Source of the DNA: Pachypanchax playfairii
Taxonomy: Eukaryota > Chordata > Actinopteri > Cyprinodontiformes > Aplocheilidae
Assembly: GCA_006937955.1 (NCBI GenBank)
Contig: SSNP01000297.1
Span: forward strand, 293,783 to 357,782
DNA length: 64,000 nt
Direction: 5' to 3'
Made by a program: the position numbers and the translations under genes. Position 1 is the stretch's first letter. Each line of letters begins with the position of its first letter. The notes beneath the pieces were generated by a model, which worked only from the letters and a program-made list of their open reading frames with translations, was not told where the DNA came from and did no database searches. Shown in pieces: positions 11,068 to 22,800 of the stretch.

Positions 11068-11817
11068 GGCAAGATTTGTGAAAAACTACACATGCATTTC
11101 CAGTTTATTCAATGCTAATGGGTCATGAAGCATTAAAAACCCAAAATAACGAGGCCATCCGCATATATGTCTGTTGCCTTGGACACGCTGTGTGCTACAT
11201 AATGCGCTGCAGTTCGACGTCCGAATTTCCCGCGCAGTTGTAGTGATGTGACGTAAATTGACGCTGCATGCGCGTTGCCGACAGCTCTTGAACCGGAAGT
11301 ACATGGCCGCCGTGGACTTGGATTCAAACACTGAAGGTATACTTATGGATGTTTCTGCAGCCATCAAACGACCTGCATCCACTCTCACCCCCCAAAAAAG
11401 TGGCACCACGAAGAAAAAAAAGACTTTATCAGCGGCATCTCGTGAGTCTAAAAAAAAATATGACCGAAGCCGGGCAGGCACCCGCATAAATATTGGATAT
11501 GCGTTCGGTTCATGAGGGGAACTTCAGCTGCATTTGGGAGTGAAAACGGATGCTGACATGGCTCATTTCCTTGTGACCAGGTGAGAAAACATTATAGGTC
11601 GTGTTTAGAGCCTGATACAGTATGAAAATGATGAGATCAAATCAAATAACAGAGTGGAGAGACCTGACGTGAAGTATGTTAGCCTCCCCGGTGCAGTGCT
11701 GTGAAGACGAACAGTCTGTAAAGTGTCTGTGCGCGCTCCCGTGCCGGCTTGGCTGGTGGCTGCAGTTAGTCACAGCGCCTGTCGCGGCAGCACTGAGTCA
11801 GATTTTGTAAAGCTGCC
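11068..11817. mobile_element. TTAA-flanked element carrying a broken protein exon
   Basis: TTAA at 11064-11067 and 11818-11821 flank a 750-bp block whose ends match only at GGCA/TGCC, so the inverted ends are weak. Inside is a CpG-rich promoter-like stretch (CCGCGCAG, TGACGTAA, GCATGCGCG) and the exon at 11303-11580. The exon's relative on the minus strand at 21763-21989 also lies in a TTAA-flanked element. This supports a shared mobile origin of piggyBac or Kolobok type, but the boundaries given here are tentative. Confidence 0.4.
11303..11580 (+). pseudogene. transposon-associated first exon with TRINIG...AF module, stop-broken
   Basis: The ATG at 11303 follows CCGGAAGTAC (ETS-like site) and has a strong context (ACATGGCC). 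The frame begins MAAVDLDSNTEGILM and passes through a basic stretch to KYDRSRAGTRINIGYAFGS. It then meets TGA at 11513-11515, where relatives have Trp (TGG), and continues in frame GELQLHLGVKTDADMAHFLV to a donor-like CAG|GTGAGA at 11580/11581. A homologous exon lies on the minus strand at 21763-21989. I recognise the TRxNIGxAFxRWR...GLKTDAxVA pattern as one predicted very often in fish genomes in repeat-encoded proteins; its exact function is unknown to me. The downstream exons were not found. Confidence 0.6.
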
Positions 11818-12020
11818 TTAAGTTCCTTTAATTCAAACTCTTTTTCCATCAATTTCTACAAATAACTTTCCAAATGGTCCTAGTTAATTATTTGTCTGGT
11901 TAATAAATTGAAAGCATGTAAAGAATATCACGTTTTGGTTTGAGCTTGGGCATCTTTTGATTTGACTGTTTGATAAGTTCAGTGGTTTTAAAACATTAAT
12001 CAGGGATAATTATAAGGATT

Positions 12021-12180
12021 CTGTTGTTCAGGGTCACAGGGAGCTGGTGTCTGTCTGCAGGGGTTATGGGTGAGAGGTGGGATTACACCTTAGACAGGTC
12101 ATCAGTCCATCACAGAGCCACAATCTTTCAAATACTCACATTTAGGGTCAATTTAGAATCTTCAATTAACTTATTGTGCA
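12021..12180 (-). repeat. SINE-like repeat fragment, minus strand
   Basis: Contains the phrases GTTCAGGGTCACAGGGAGCT, GGGTGAGAGGTGGGATTACA and CATCAGTCCATCACAGAG. These are the reverse complement of the tail half of the tRNA-headed repeat at 41405-41692. The head is missing and the copy is diverged. Confidence 0.6.
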
Positions 12181-13992
12181 AATTCAATGCAGAAAGGCTC
12201 CAGTCGAGTGGACTTTAAAAGGATCTGAATACAGAAATACATAAAGGTAAAATTGTTTTTATAATCACTAAAAAGCTTTGTTAGCATCAAGCTGCAGGAG
12301 CTGAATCAACTTTAGCAAAACAAATTAAGCTAATTATATTATCAGTAGATGAAGACTTGCTCTTTAAAATGATGAATAATAAATCTCAAACAGACATAAT
12401 AACTAGAAATGACTGTATAGTCGTTATCCTGCAGGTTGAATTGTTTCAGATGTGGAAATAAATTACTATGTGAACTTATTAATAAAATTTAAAAAACAGT
12501 GTAGTTTTTAGTAAACATAAGCACATGTTTATCGAGATGTTGTATAACAGAAGGCAGCTGGTTAGCACAGGCCTGCAGCCTTCTTTTGTCTATTCATTTA
12601 GTTCAATTTTAATAAAATAGTTTACTCACAATACTTGTTTACAGCTCACATATGGAATGTGTTATTCGGCAGTGCATCAGTCTGTATTATAACTCAGCAT
12701 AAAAATCTGTTTATTTTCTTTTTACCCTGTAAAATTCCACTTTTTCTGATTGTCGTCTCCATCTGTTGCATTCTTTTCAGCTCAGACTTTGATCATTCTG
12801 TCTCTTGTCCTAAATTTTCCCCCAAACAAACTATGTCAATTTGATATAAATTAATCATAAAACTATAAAAACATGACAAAATAAAAACACTGTATAATTA
12901 TATCAGATTACAAAAAAAGAGAGTAGAAGGAGCCTTACTTTGCAAATATATAAATTATAAACTGGTTCCTTAATCCAAAAATACAACATACTTTTAGATT
13001 TTAGGAATTATTATTAGTGGAAAGTCATAATAAATAACATGGTGCAACGCCTGAGTGAATCTGAAGAAAAGCCAATAAAACATTTGTTTTGATTTTGAAT
13101 TTTGTGTTCTGGCAAGTTGGAAGTCACTCGTTGTCCAAAAAGTGTATTTCTAACAGATTTGTGTTCTGATGCTTCAGCTGTGCAAACACAACCTCTATAA
13201 ACAATAAATTGATCACTGTGTGACAGACTGTTGCTGATCAATAGATCCACTCACTTTCTACAGAGAAATGTAACAATCATCAAAACCAAGCTCATCTATT
13301 TCTCAAGCATGAAACATCCCTTTCATAGATTAATGTCTGAGGTTTGAACTAATTAGGAAACAACTGAGGTGCAATAATCATTCATTAGCAAATAAATTGC
13401 CGTCGCTCGTCCTATTTGGAATTAATCAAAGCAAAAAGCCTCGAGCACTGACCCGATCTGTAACGGACCACAGCAACAACTGAGGAGAGCTGACAACAAC
13501 AAAGCTGATAGTGTTGTCTCTGTTGTGCAGATATTTAAAGGAGATGATACACAAAATGCAACAACAACAAAAATATAAAATCCAACCGGTAAATGTAATT
13601 GCCTTCTGGTAATCACATCTTTTCTGTGCAGCACAAGCAAAACAATGAAGAGAAGCAGATTAAAAGCAGAACCAGAGAGATTTTTTTATCACTTACAAAT
13701 GAAGAATTGTGACGTCCAGTCTTAACGATCTGAGATCAATAAATATGATTAAATAAATTCAGTTTTGGATTTGAAATTTACTGTCATGCAACTCTTTGAT
13801 TCACATTGTTTCCTGAAGCTGCAAAAATCATTCTGCACGTTGTTTCATAATGAATTGTTGCATTAGTCCCACAGTTTTATTAGAACTTAAAAGATAGGTG
13901 AGATACGTGTCTGTAAACTATCACACCTTTACAATGTATATCATGTGCTGCAGCTACTTTTCACTCCTTTTCTCTATCTCTCACCAACTGGA
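12181..13992. other. intergenic AT-rich DNA, nothing recognised
   Basis: No repeat ends, coding similarity or structured RNA were seen. Small open frames here lack any family signature. Confidence 0.45.
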
Positions 13993-13996
13993 TTAA

Positions 13997-14192
13997 AGAC
14001 CCACTCTGATCATCTTTTGAGCTATTGTAAAGTGTCTCAGTGGTCTTTAAATTATGATTATGGCATTTTTAGTAGCTCATTAGCAATTCACCTCTGTGCT
14101 GTGGGCGGAACCGTTATGTGGAGGATCCCCCTGCCCCTCCCCGTTGCTGACGTTAACAACATGAAAAACATGATTTTCATCAGAGTGGATCT
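13997..14192. mobile_element. TTAA MITE, 196-bp internally deleted copy (family A)
   Basis: Left end AGACCCACTCTGATCATC after TTAA (13993-13996). The right end GATTTTCATCAGAGTGGATCT is followed by TTAT, a decayed TTAA. The same ends are found on the 475-bp copy at 20577-21051, in opposite orientation, so this copy has lost most of its middle. Confidence 0.7.
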
Positions 14193-14199
14193 TTATGTC

Positions 14200-16587
14200 T
14201 CTCAAGGCAAAAATAGAGTTGATTTCTTTTATTGAGCTTTTTAAATTATTTCTGTTTTTCATTTAATGAAAAAACTGCAGAAAGTAGACCTGTTATATTC
14301 TGTATAAATCAACAACAATATTCTGGTACACACTGGTCTGTGTTTGACATATTTTACATGAAAGAAAACATTAAAACTGGGAGCATCTGATGTAAATTAC
14401 ATTACGTATTAAGACACTGGATTCCAAAGGAGAGATCAGCCTATAGTGAAGTATTAAATACTACAGCATGAGGTACTTGGGGTACATCTTGACACAAGTC
14501 AGTGCCTTTTTAGAGATATTCTTGTTTTGTTTTTTAGAACAATCTTTTCAATTCATTTACCACAATTAGTCCCTCACTGTGAGAGGAATTAGAAACAGAA
14601 CAAGATGAATTACAATGTTTAGTGTAACTTATTATTAACACGTCTTTTTCAGCATTGTGTTCTTTTTTTTGTCTCTCTGCGTAGAAAATGAGCTCCCACA
14701 GTCTTCTTCTCTGCATCGGGCCACATACGGTCCAATACATCTAAAGAGACACCGCAGGTAATTACTTCAACAGTCTGATTATGCAGAATAGAGATAAAGT
14801 ACCAGCTGCCTATAGCCTTGCACATTCCTCTGATTCTGTATTCACTAAGCAAAGTTAAAACTGCATTAAAAGTTGCTTTTTGTGGACCAACTGAACTGAT
14901 GGGATTTGATTACGGATGCTTGGAGCCCATATGGAGGTTATGGCACTGATGGCTATGCAAGCAGATGAAGGAGGTTTATCTAATGTGAACAGTTGGGTGT
15001 CTGGAGGGGACTTCAGTCTGATAGCTGTGAATGTTGGTGTGACAGAGAGGAAGACTCTTATATACCAGCAGGGTGATGCAGTTCTCAGTGGTGATTTAAC
15101 CCTGCAATCAGAGTGATCCACTCACAATCTCATATCAGCAGCTGGAAAAATCTAAATCACCATTCAACTGTTTAAAACAATGAGTTGAAGAACCAAACTA
15201 TGTCAACGACGATTCAATATCCTGTTGGTGTCTCAGATCAGTGAGGATGAAGATATTCAGTGAGCAGCTGACTGATTATAAACCGGCGCAGAGATACGGC
15301 ACAGATTATTTGTTATTTATGAAGTTTAGAACCAACAACCCCCACGAGTATCAGTCCCTGTCACCCCTCACAGCATGTATGTGTCACTCTGAAGAGGCGG
15401 AAGTTTAAAGACTGAAATAAACACACTAACAAATAAATTGCACACAATACTTAACAAGAAACAAACATCACAGGAAACAATTACTAGTTGATTTCTGTAA
15501 CTATCGTTATGCTACATATTTGCACTCGAGGTACCTCTGTGGCCTCTGACTATTTTTTTCCAGTCTGAATTGGAATTCAGCAACTCCAGCTCACCAGCAT
15601 AAATAAAACGTAATAATATAACAGATGCACGAACACACAAGCAGCGTTCAGTTGCTCCGTATAAGCAGAGGCTGGACTTCCTGCAGCAGCTCAACCTGCT
15701 GCTGGTGAACTTCTACATATATACGAGAGCAAATATAAACTGGAGCTGACATCCTTGTATGTGTAACATACTTGGCCAAATAAACCTGATTCTGGTTTTA
15801 CATCTGAGCCTGTCAGTAAGATACTTCAATTCATGAATTAGTTCATATCTGCTCTGTTGTTTAGTCTGGTGCTCAGGTGCAAAACTACTAAAAGAAGTTC
15901 GGCTAATAAGATCTATCAGAATCTGAATGGATTTATTACCAAGTATTTGCAAAATACAAGTAAATTGTCATGGGTGAAGGTGCACAGAGAATAAAGTGAA
16001 GAAAGAAAAACAGATACATGAAACCAGCAATATTTATATAACCAAACTGTTTGCGTAGTAGTCTAAAACTCTGTGTGCTTCTAAAAAATTAGATGCAAGT
16101 TATTTAAAAAAGAAACTCCAGTTTCTTCTATAAGAAAAGGAACCTAACTATAAACTTGATTGATTTTAAAACTGATTCCCACTTAAACAAGAAAACGTTG
16201 ATTCTAGATAGAAACAAATAATTCTCATTTGGTCTAACATGAAACATAAAGGAAATGTGGTGGATCGAAAAGTTTTGGGAGAGGTTTGAATTTGTCTTGA
16301 ATGTTTGATCTGCTGTTACCATCTTGGTTTGAGGGACTATTTACTTCAGAATAACATACGTAAAGCTTTGCCGAACATAAAATGGTTTTCATGATCTTCA
16401 TCCAAACCAGAAATGGAGCCTCAAAAGCTTGAGTATGTCAACACAATTTCTTAATTCAGACAAAATTTCTGCTTTTAGTATAAAATAATTTGGTAGTTAT
16501 TAGTTAATTCCAGAAAACCCTTCGCAGTGATAATCTGAAGAAAGCTTCAAAAATCCCAGGGATTTTTAATGATTGTGCTTTGTGGAA
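14200..16587. other. intergenic DNA upstream of tacr3, with one probable LINE tail
   Basis: Mostly unremarkable AT-rich sequence. Around 15650-15801 the text (CTGCTGCTGGTGAACTTCTA, then GCCAAATAAACCTGATTCTG) looks like the 3' end of an L2/Rex-type LINE on the plus strand. Upstream regulatory elements of tacr3 may lie in the last few hundred bases but cannot be identified. Confidence 0.4.
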
Positions 16588-16887
16588 TAATCTAGTCTCA
16601 CTGTGGCTAGAGGAGGAGGAGGCTGCGCGTTCACACCCGCATTCAACAGGGAACAGATATCGCTTGCTTCACGCACAGTTCAGTTGCGTGTGTCAAACAT
16701 CCAGAGCGGCTACAGAGTGAAGCTGTAGAAGAGAAGGATGCTTGTTTAATAGGAGTGTTTACACTTTACGCGCTATGGGGCTTGTGCGCAAATCCTCTTT
16801 TGCCACTCCAGCTTTGTCTTTCAACAGGTAGATTCTCAGCAGAAAGCAGAAAGCTTCACTTCATTTGGGCAGAAGCAGAGAGGAAGG
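16588..16887 (+). promoter_or_regulatory. probable tacr3 promoter-proximal region / 5' leader with two upstream ORFs
   Basis: This stretch is clearly richer in GC and CpG (CTGCGCGTTCACACCCGC, TTACGCGCTATGG) than the flanks and directly precedes the receptor start. It holds two short upstream frames: ATG at 16738 (3 codons plus stop) and ATG at 16775 (18 codons, stop at 16829-16831). No TATA box was found at a sensible distance. The transcription start is not known, so it is unsure whether the upstream frames are transcribed. Confidence 0.4.
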
Positions 16888-19800
16888 ATGGGAGCTCCGC
16901 TTAACGGATCCAACATCACGTCCAACTACACCAACCAGTTCGTGCAGCCGCCGTGGCGCGTCGCTCTCTGGTCGGTCGCCTACAGCTCTGTGCTGGCGGT
17001 GGCGGTGTTTGGAAACCTCATCGTGATCTGGATCATTCTCGCTCATAAACGGATGCGGACGGTGACCAACTACTTTTTGCTCAACTTGGCGTTTTCGGAC
17101 GCGTCGATGGCTGCGTTTAACACTTTGATCAACTTTATCTACGCCGCTCACGGGGAGTGGTACTTCGGAGAAGCCTACTGCAAATTCCACAACTTCTTCC
17201 CCGTCACATCTGTGTTTGCAAGCATCTACTCCATGACTGCGATAGCTGTGGACAGGTGGGTTTAAAAAAAAAAACTCCCACAGACTGGTGGAAATTATTC
17301 CTTTTAGAAATGTTTATTTTTCATGAAATAAACATATATTCAGATGTATATGCTGTATCACCTCACAGCTTTTTACACTTATTATTTTAATGGAGACTGT
17401 AGTGAACACACCTGAATTAGTACTAAAAACTTTATAATATTTGAAGCTAAACTGGAAGTTATAAAACATTACTTCAGCTGTTTTGCAGATCATTTTATAG
17501 CCTACATAATCATGCGTCATGGCCGATGCTAGAGGTGGTGGATCATTAAATCCTGTGATTAAATAGAAAACTCATTTGTGCTGTTTAATGCCTGGTGACA
17601 CTTTGGACTCCATTTTGGCTCGAATACTTGCAGACAGAACATTTCCTTGGTTCGTTTCTCGTCTGTGTTCTATATTCCATATCATTGGCTTTTTATTACT
17701 TGTGGATTGTAGGAAATTGCAGGAAAGTAACTGAATCCATCCAGGCCTGTTGCACAAACGTGTAGAATAAATCAAATCACCTCTCTTGTGAATATTTAGA
17801 AAAATCCCCCTTTTCCTCACTTTTTTCATGCTCTACATCTTTTCCTTCTTGTCACATCCCTTTTCACACATTTTCCTTGTTCTTTGTTTCTCCTTGTCTG
17901 CTTTGTGGTTTCCATTTAATTGGAGATGTAAAAAAGACACTATGAGCTCAGCTTTGATCAGTCAACCATCAGACATTATAATATACGAGTAAAGGGATTA
18001 TAGTGATGAAGGAAGAGGCCGCCACAGGCCAAAAAAATGAATAAAGATATGCAGAAGGAAGCTCAGTGTGTGTTTGTGTCACAGTGTGTTGTGATGTTGT
18101 GTGAGCTGTCTTCTTTGTCCAGAGCTTCTCCTTGAAACACAAATAGAACAACGCCTTTCCTCGGGCCGTGCTGAATTGTTTTTCGACTCTTCCACAGCAA
18201 CTTTCCATGCATTTGTATTTCTGGACTGCAGGAACCCTTCACTCTTTTAAATTGCGTACTCTGAAAGATTGCCACGACCTACGAGATGCAGAGGCAACCT
18301 CCGGTCATGGCTTTCATAACCCCAGCATGGTGCTGTCTCCGCTCTGATGTCTAGAAATGGCAGAGGCCACAGTTCGTGATCATCTGGGAATTCGTCCGTC
18401 CTCCTTTTCGCAGCAGCTAAATTTCTTTGTCCGAGAGCTGCAGCCAAAAGAAAGGCAGGTTTATGTTGGAACAGATGACACCACAGCTGGTCACTTTGAC
18501 TACTCATCTTAAATTATATACTTGGATTTTATGGACTCTTGTTTTTATGCTGCCAAAGTTGAAACTTTGCAGCCTGGAATCAGTCGTCTTCTTGTTCCTC
18601 TGGACAATAAACTTATTGTTTAACTATAAATTAAATAAAAATCTTTACAATGTTTTTATATATATGACAACAAAGACAGTGAGAATTTATCACAAAGATA
18701 TGTGTTAAAAAATGAGTGAAATACAATCAAACATGCAAAGAGCATGTGAGCCACCTTGTGACCCCTTCATGTAACAAGTAAAAAGTAAAGATTCTTGCAA
18801 ACGGATGGCCGGTTCTGTGTATTCACTCATGCTGAACAGCTTCAGTTCTCATGCTCAGCTCGCTTCGGTTCCTTCCACAACCTTTACATTGAATTTAGGT
18901 CAGACAAACATTAACTTTATTCTTCTTTATCCATTCTTCGGTGGGAACACGTGTGTGCAAAGTCTTTCTGCATTCTGCATGGACCCACTTTCCATTGTGC
19001 TTCACTTCACAAACAAATGAGCTGATGTTTTCTAGAGAATTCACTGAAATAATTCAACATTCACTAAGTCATTATTACACCAGTGCTGGGAACTTTAACT
19101 ATGACGAACCCAGACCATGAAACCACCACCATGTTTGTACAATCGGATTTTAAATTGAAATTCTTACTTAAAGCTTTTTTTTTTAATCCAAAAATTAGGA
19201 TTTCATTTTTAAATAAAAAATAATCACCTACACTTTGTTCTTTTTAACTTTTGGACTTCTGTGATGTTCTTTGTCAAACTTGCAGTCATGTGTCCACTTT
19301 CTTTCTAAAAAAGCTCCTCCATTCTCCTCACAGCCATGTTCATTACTGATGTTCAATTTAGTCTTTGAGCCATAAAAAATAAGATATTTATATATTTTAA
19401 AGACAGATTTTTTTGTTAATTAACAATTCTAGGGGATTAATGCACCAAGATAAAGACACACTCTTGTTTCTATAGGATCTTTATGAGCGAGGGAATCAAT
19501 AGTATTTATTTCCCTTCATTTATACTGATGCAAGTGAAGTTCTTTACATGTTTTTACATTTTCCAGCCCGCTTAGCATCACTGCTAATATGCAGCACTTC
19601 ATTATTTTCCCTAATAAAAAAATGTAAAAATTCAGACTTCATTAAGTCTGTGTTAATTAGGGTTTCTGTGCTTGTGTGTAAATCTGATAAAACTAATGTC
19701 AATCTTATGAATTTTGAGCTACATTTCTTCTAAAAAATCTGTGTATCACGAAATACATTTAGTAGTCATTGCAGGTATGTTTTATGGGCTCGTGATGTGT

Positions 19801-22800
19801 TTGAAACTGAGCATATTTCTCTTCGGCAGTGTCTGAGTGATGACTTGACATTTAGCTGGCACAGTGTTTGTCTGCTTGCTGTTGGAGCCTCACACAAGAT
19901 CGTCTCTGCTACTTCAATATCTTGTAGTAATATAATATTTACTGCTATGTATTATTGAGTCAAAACAATATCCTGTTGAGTTTCTCTGTGCTGTTTGTGG
20001 AATAACAACATCAAAATAAAAATATGATGTTTTTTTTATGTCAGTACCAAATTTAATCATTTCTAGCTGATGCAGATTCCTCTGTAAAGGTACCTTAATG
20101 TTTCTGAATAGAACCAATGTGTGTTCATTACAAATATTGCTGGTTCTGTATAAGGTCTGTTGTTCTATGGCTTTAAGTCTGTTACATTAGCCACCATTGT
20201 ACGAGCTTGTTGGATCCTAAAAGACTTGATTGGATATCAAACAAAGAAGCAGTGAGTTCCATGTAATTTCTTGTGACTGGCAGGATCTTTGTTGCAGATT
20301 TCAAGCTCCTGAGGTGATTTTTAAAAAGCTCATTCTTTACCATGTTGTTGAGATTGAATTAGCAGCTCGGAGTTTGGCTGATAATCCTTCAGGCAGCATC
20401 CTGAGATGGTTTTATGTGAATGTAAACCTCCCACTAGTTTTCAACATTGAAAGGTGAGGTCGAGAAAAAATTACTCCTGAGTTTAATCATTAATCATTCA
20501 TCGGTGTCTCTTAAAAGTGAGGCATCACCGGTTCTGCATCGGAAAATACTGTCATTTTTAGGTTGAAGACTCACTCAGATGAAAATCGTGTTTTTTGTGT
20601 TCTCGTTAACATGTTCTTGTAGCATTTTTCTGATGCTAGAGAACATATCTTAAGAAAATTAAGCTCAAAATTGCATTTTTGAGTATTTCTGAATCCAAAT
20701 TGCTATGAAACAATAGCAGATGCTAAAATTTGGTTTGAAAAAGACTGCGTTTGTGATGTAGAAAATCCACAGGAAGGGGCCACAAGCTCCTGCTTTGAGC
20801 TAGCACTAAGCTAGCGGTAGTGCTAGCATAAACAGAGAGCTCTCATTAATGGAGAGGGGCGGGGGGATCTTTCACACCAACGGTTCTGTCCACAGAATAG
20901 AGGTGAATTACTAACAAGCTACTGCTGCTATGCAGAAAATACTTCCTATAAAACAGCAGTTTTTTGTGATTTGTGGTTTAAATGCCACGATCATAATTTA
21001 AAGACCACTGAGACACTTTAATAAAGCTCAAAAGATGATTGGAGTGGGTCTTTAAAGCTATAGTGCGTAACTTCTGTAACTTCTGTCGCCCCCTAGCGGA
21101 ATTTTTGCGTCATTACAACAATAAAGCTGGCGCTTCCATATGACGTAAGCCCAGCTGCCACCGCTTTATCTCTGCCGTTGTTATTCCAACTGGTATCTGT
21201 CTTAATCAAGCTTCAAATTCAGTCTGTTTACTTTACCTGGCTCTATATTTGTTTCAATAAATATCATTTCATTGTTGAAAAAATCAAGAGAAACCAGTAA
21301 AATATAAAAATACTGGTAAAAAAAAAAAAAAAAACCTTCAGAGTTCAGGTTGGATTGTTTACAGGTTTGATTGTTCACTTTAATCTACATTTAACAGTTT
21401 GGTGTTGAAATTTATTAGTCAGCTGTTGGGGCCACGATGGTCTATTTGTCTTATTCAGTGAATTTTTTCAGTTTTGACACGATGCAGAATCCTGCAGTCA
21501 GCTACACTGATCTGACTGACTGAAAAACCGTAACACTGGCAAACTGACACACAACTGACACAGATAGAGACAGAATCAGCTGATCAGCTGGAACTTCGGC
21601 GCTCTGGTTTTCATCTGGTGCGCATTTTATATTTTGACAGTGTGTGCGGACCTGCGGACCACTTATGTGCACCCCTGAACATAACATGTTATCTACAGCT
21701 CAGCTACCGTCTCTACAGAGTAACACTCGCGACACACCATAATTATAAACCAAGTCACTTACTGATCCAACAGCTGCAAGGCAACATCTGTGTCTGCTCT
21801 CAGCCCGATCTCTTCTCTCCACCGAGGAAAAGCGACGCCGATACAAATTCACGTTTGCCTTCTCCTTCGGTCACTTTCCTTCTTAGCCAATAGTCCCTCT
21901 GCCCAACGTCCAGGAATTTTTTTTTTTTTCGTGGTAGGATCCACTTCCCGATAAGTGTCTCTCGGCTGTTTATTTGGATTCTCCGCCATGTCGACCTTCA
22001 CGTTCTGCCGGCTGCTACGAGACACTGCGTTATATTTCTTATTATTTTTCTTGTTGTGATGTAAAAGACGTAATTTCCTGTGCGCCAGCGCGGGAATGTC
22101 GCCGGTTGACATGCAAAGTAAAAATGAGATATATTGAAAAATACCGTGAGATGTTTGAGGAGCCGATCGGCTTAATCTGCATTGTGTCATCTCCTCTGAT
22201 AGTGGCTTGGCTGAAACGGACATCCACGGACATGTAAAAGTTACGCACTACAGCTTTAAACATGAAATAAGAACTGATGTTCTAAAGGCTAGTCCGAGTA
22301 GCACCAAGACCTAAAGTGGATTTCTGTCAACAAACAACAACTTCAGTATAAAACAAATGTTTTAGTGGTTTTAAGCAAATTCAGTTTGACAAACCTTTAA
22401 TCAAATATTTATTACCCATCCGATCAGTCCACTTCATTTAAGAAGCACATAACTAACCACAGAAATGTTTTTTAATCTGCTGCCCACTGTCCTGCAGATA
22501 CATGGCCATCATCCATCCTCTGAAGCCTCGCCTCTCAGCAAAGGTCACCACAGGGGTCATTGTCTGTATCTGGAGTCTGGCTGTGGTTCTGGCCTTCCCT
22601 GTGTGCTATTTCTCCACCACCCGGGCTATGCCCCGCAGAACCATCTGCTATGTGGCCTGGCCTCACATGGACAACGACCCCTTCACGTGAGAAAATCTCA
22701 TTTTAATAAGAACATTTTCTTCCTGTCACAATATGTATTTTATTTGTTTAGTTAATATCTTTTTAGTTATTATAGCTGTTCCTGAAATCTTATGAGTTAA

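Noticed and set aside
14855..15121. Facing frames of 66 and 88 codons in the intergenic region
   Set aside because: The amino acid text is protein-like in places, but I could not match any family, see splice sites, or find a second copy in the window. Kept out as unsupported.
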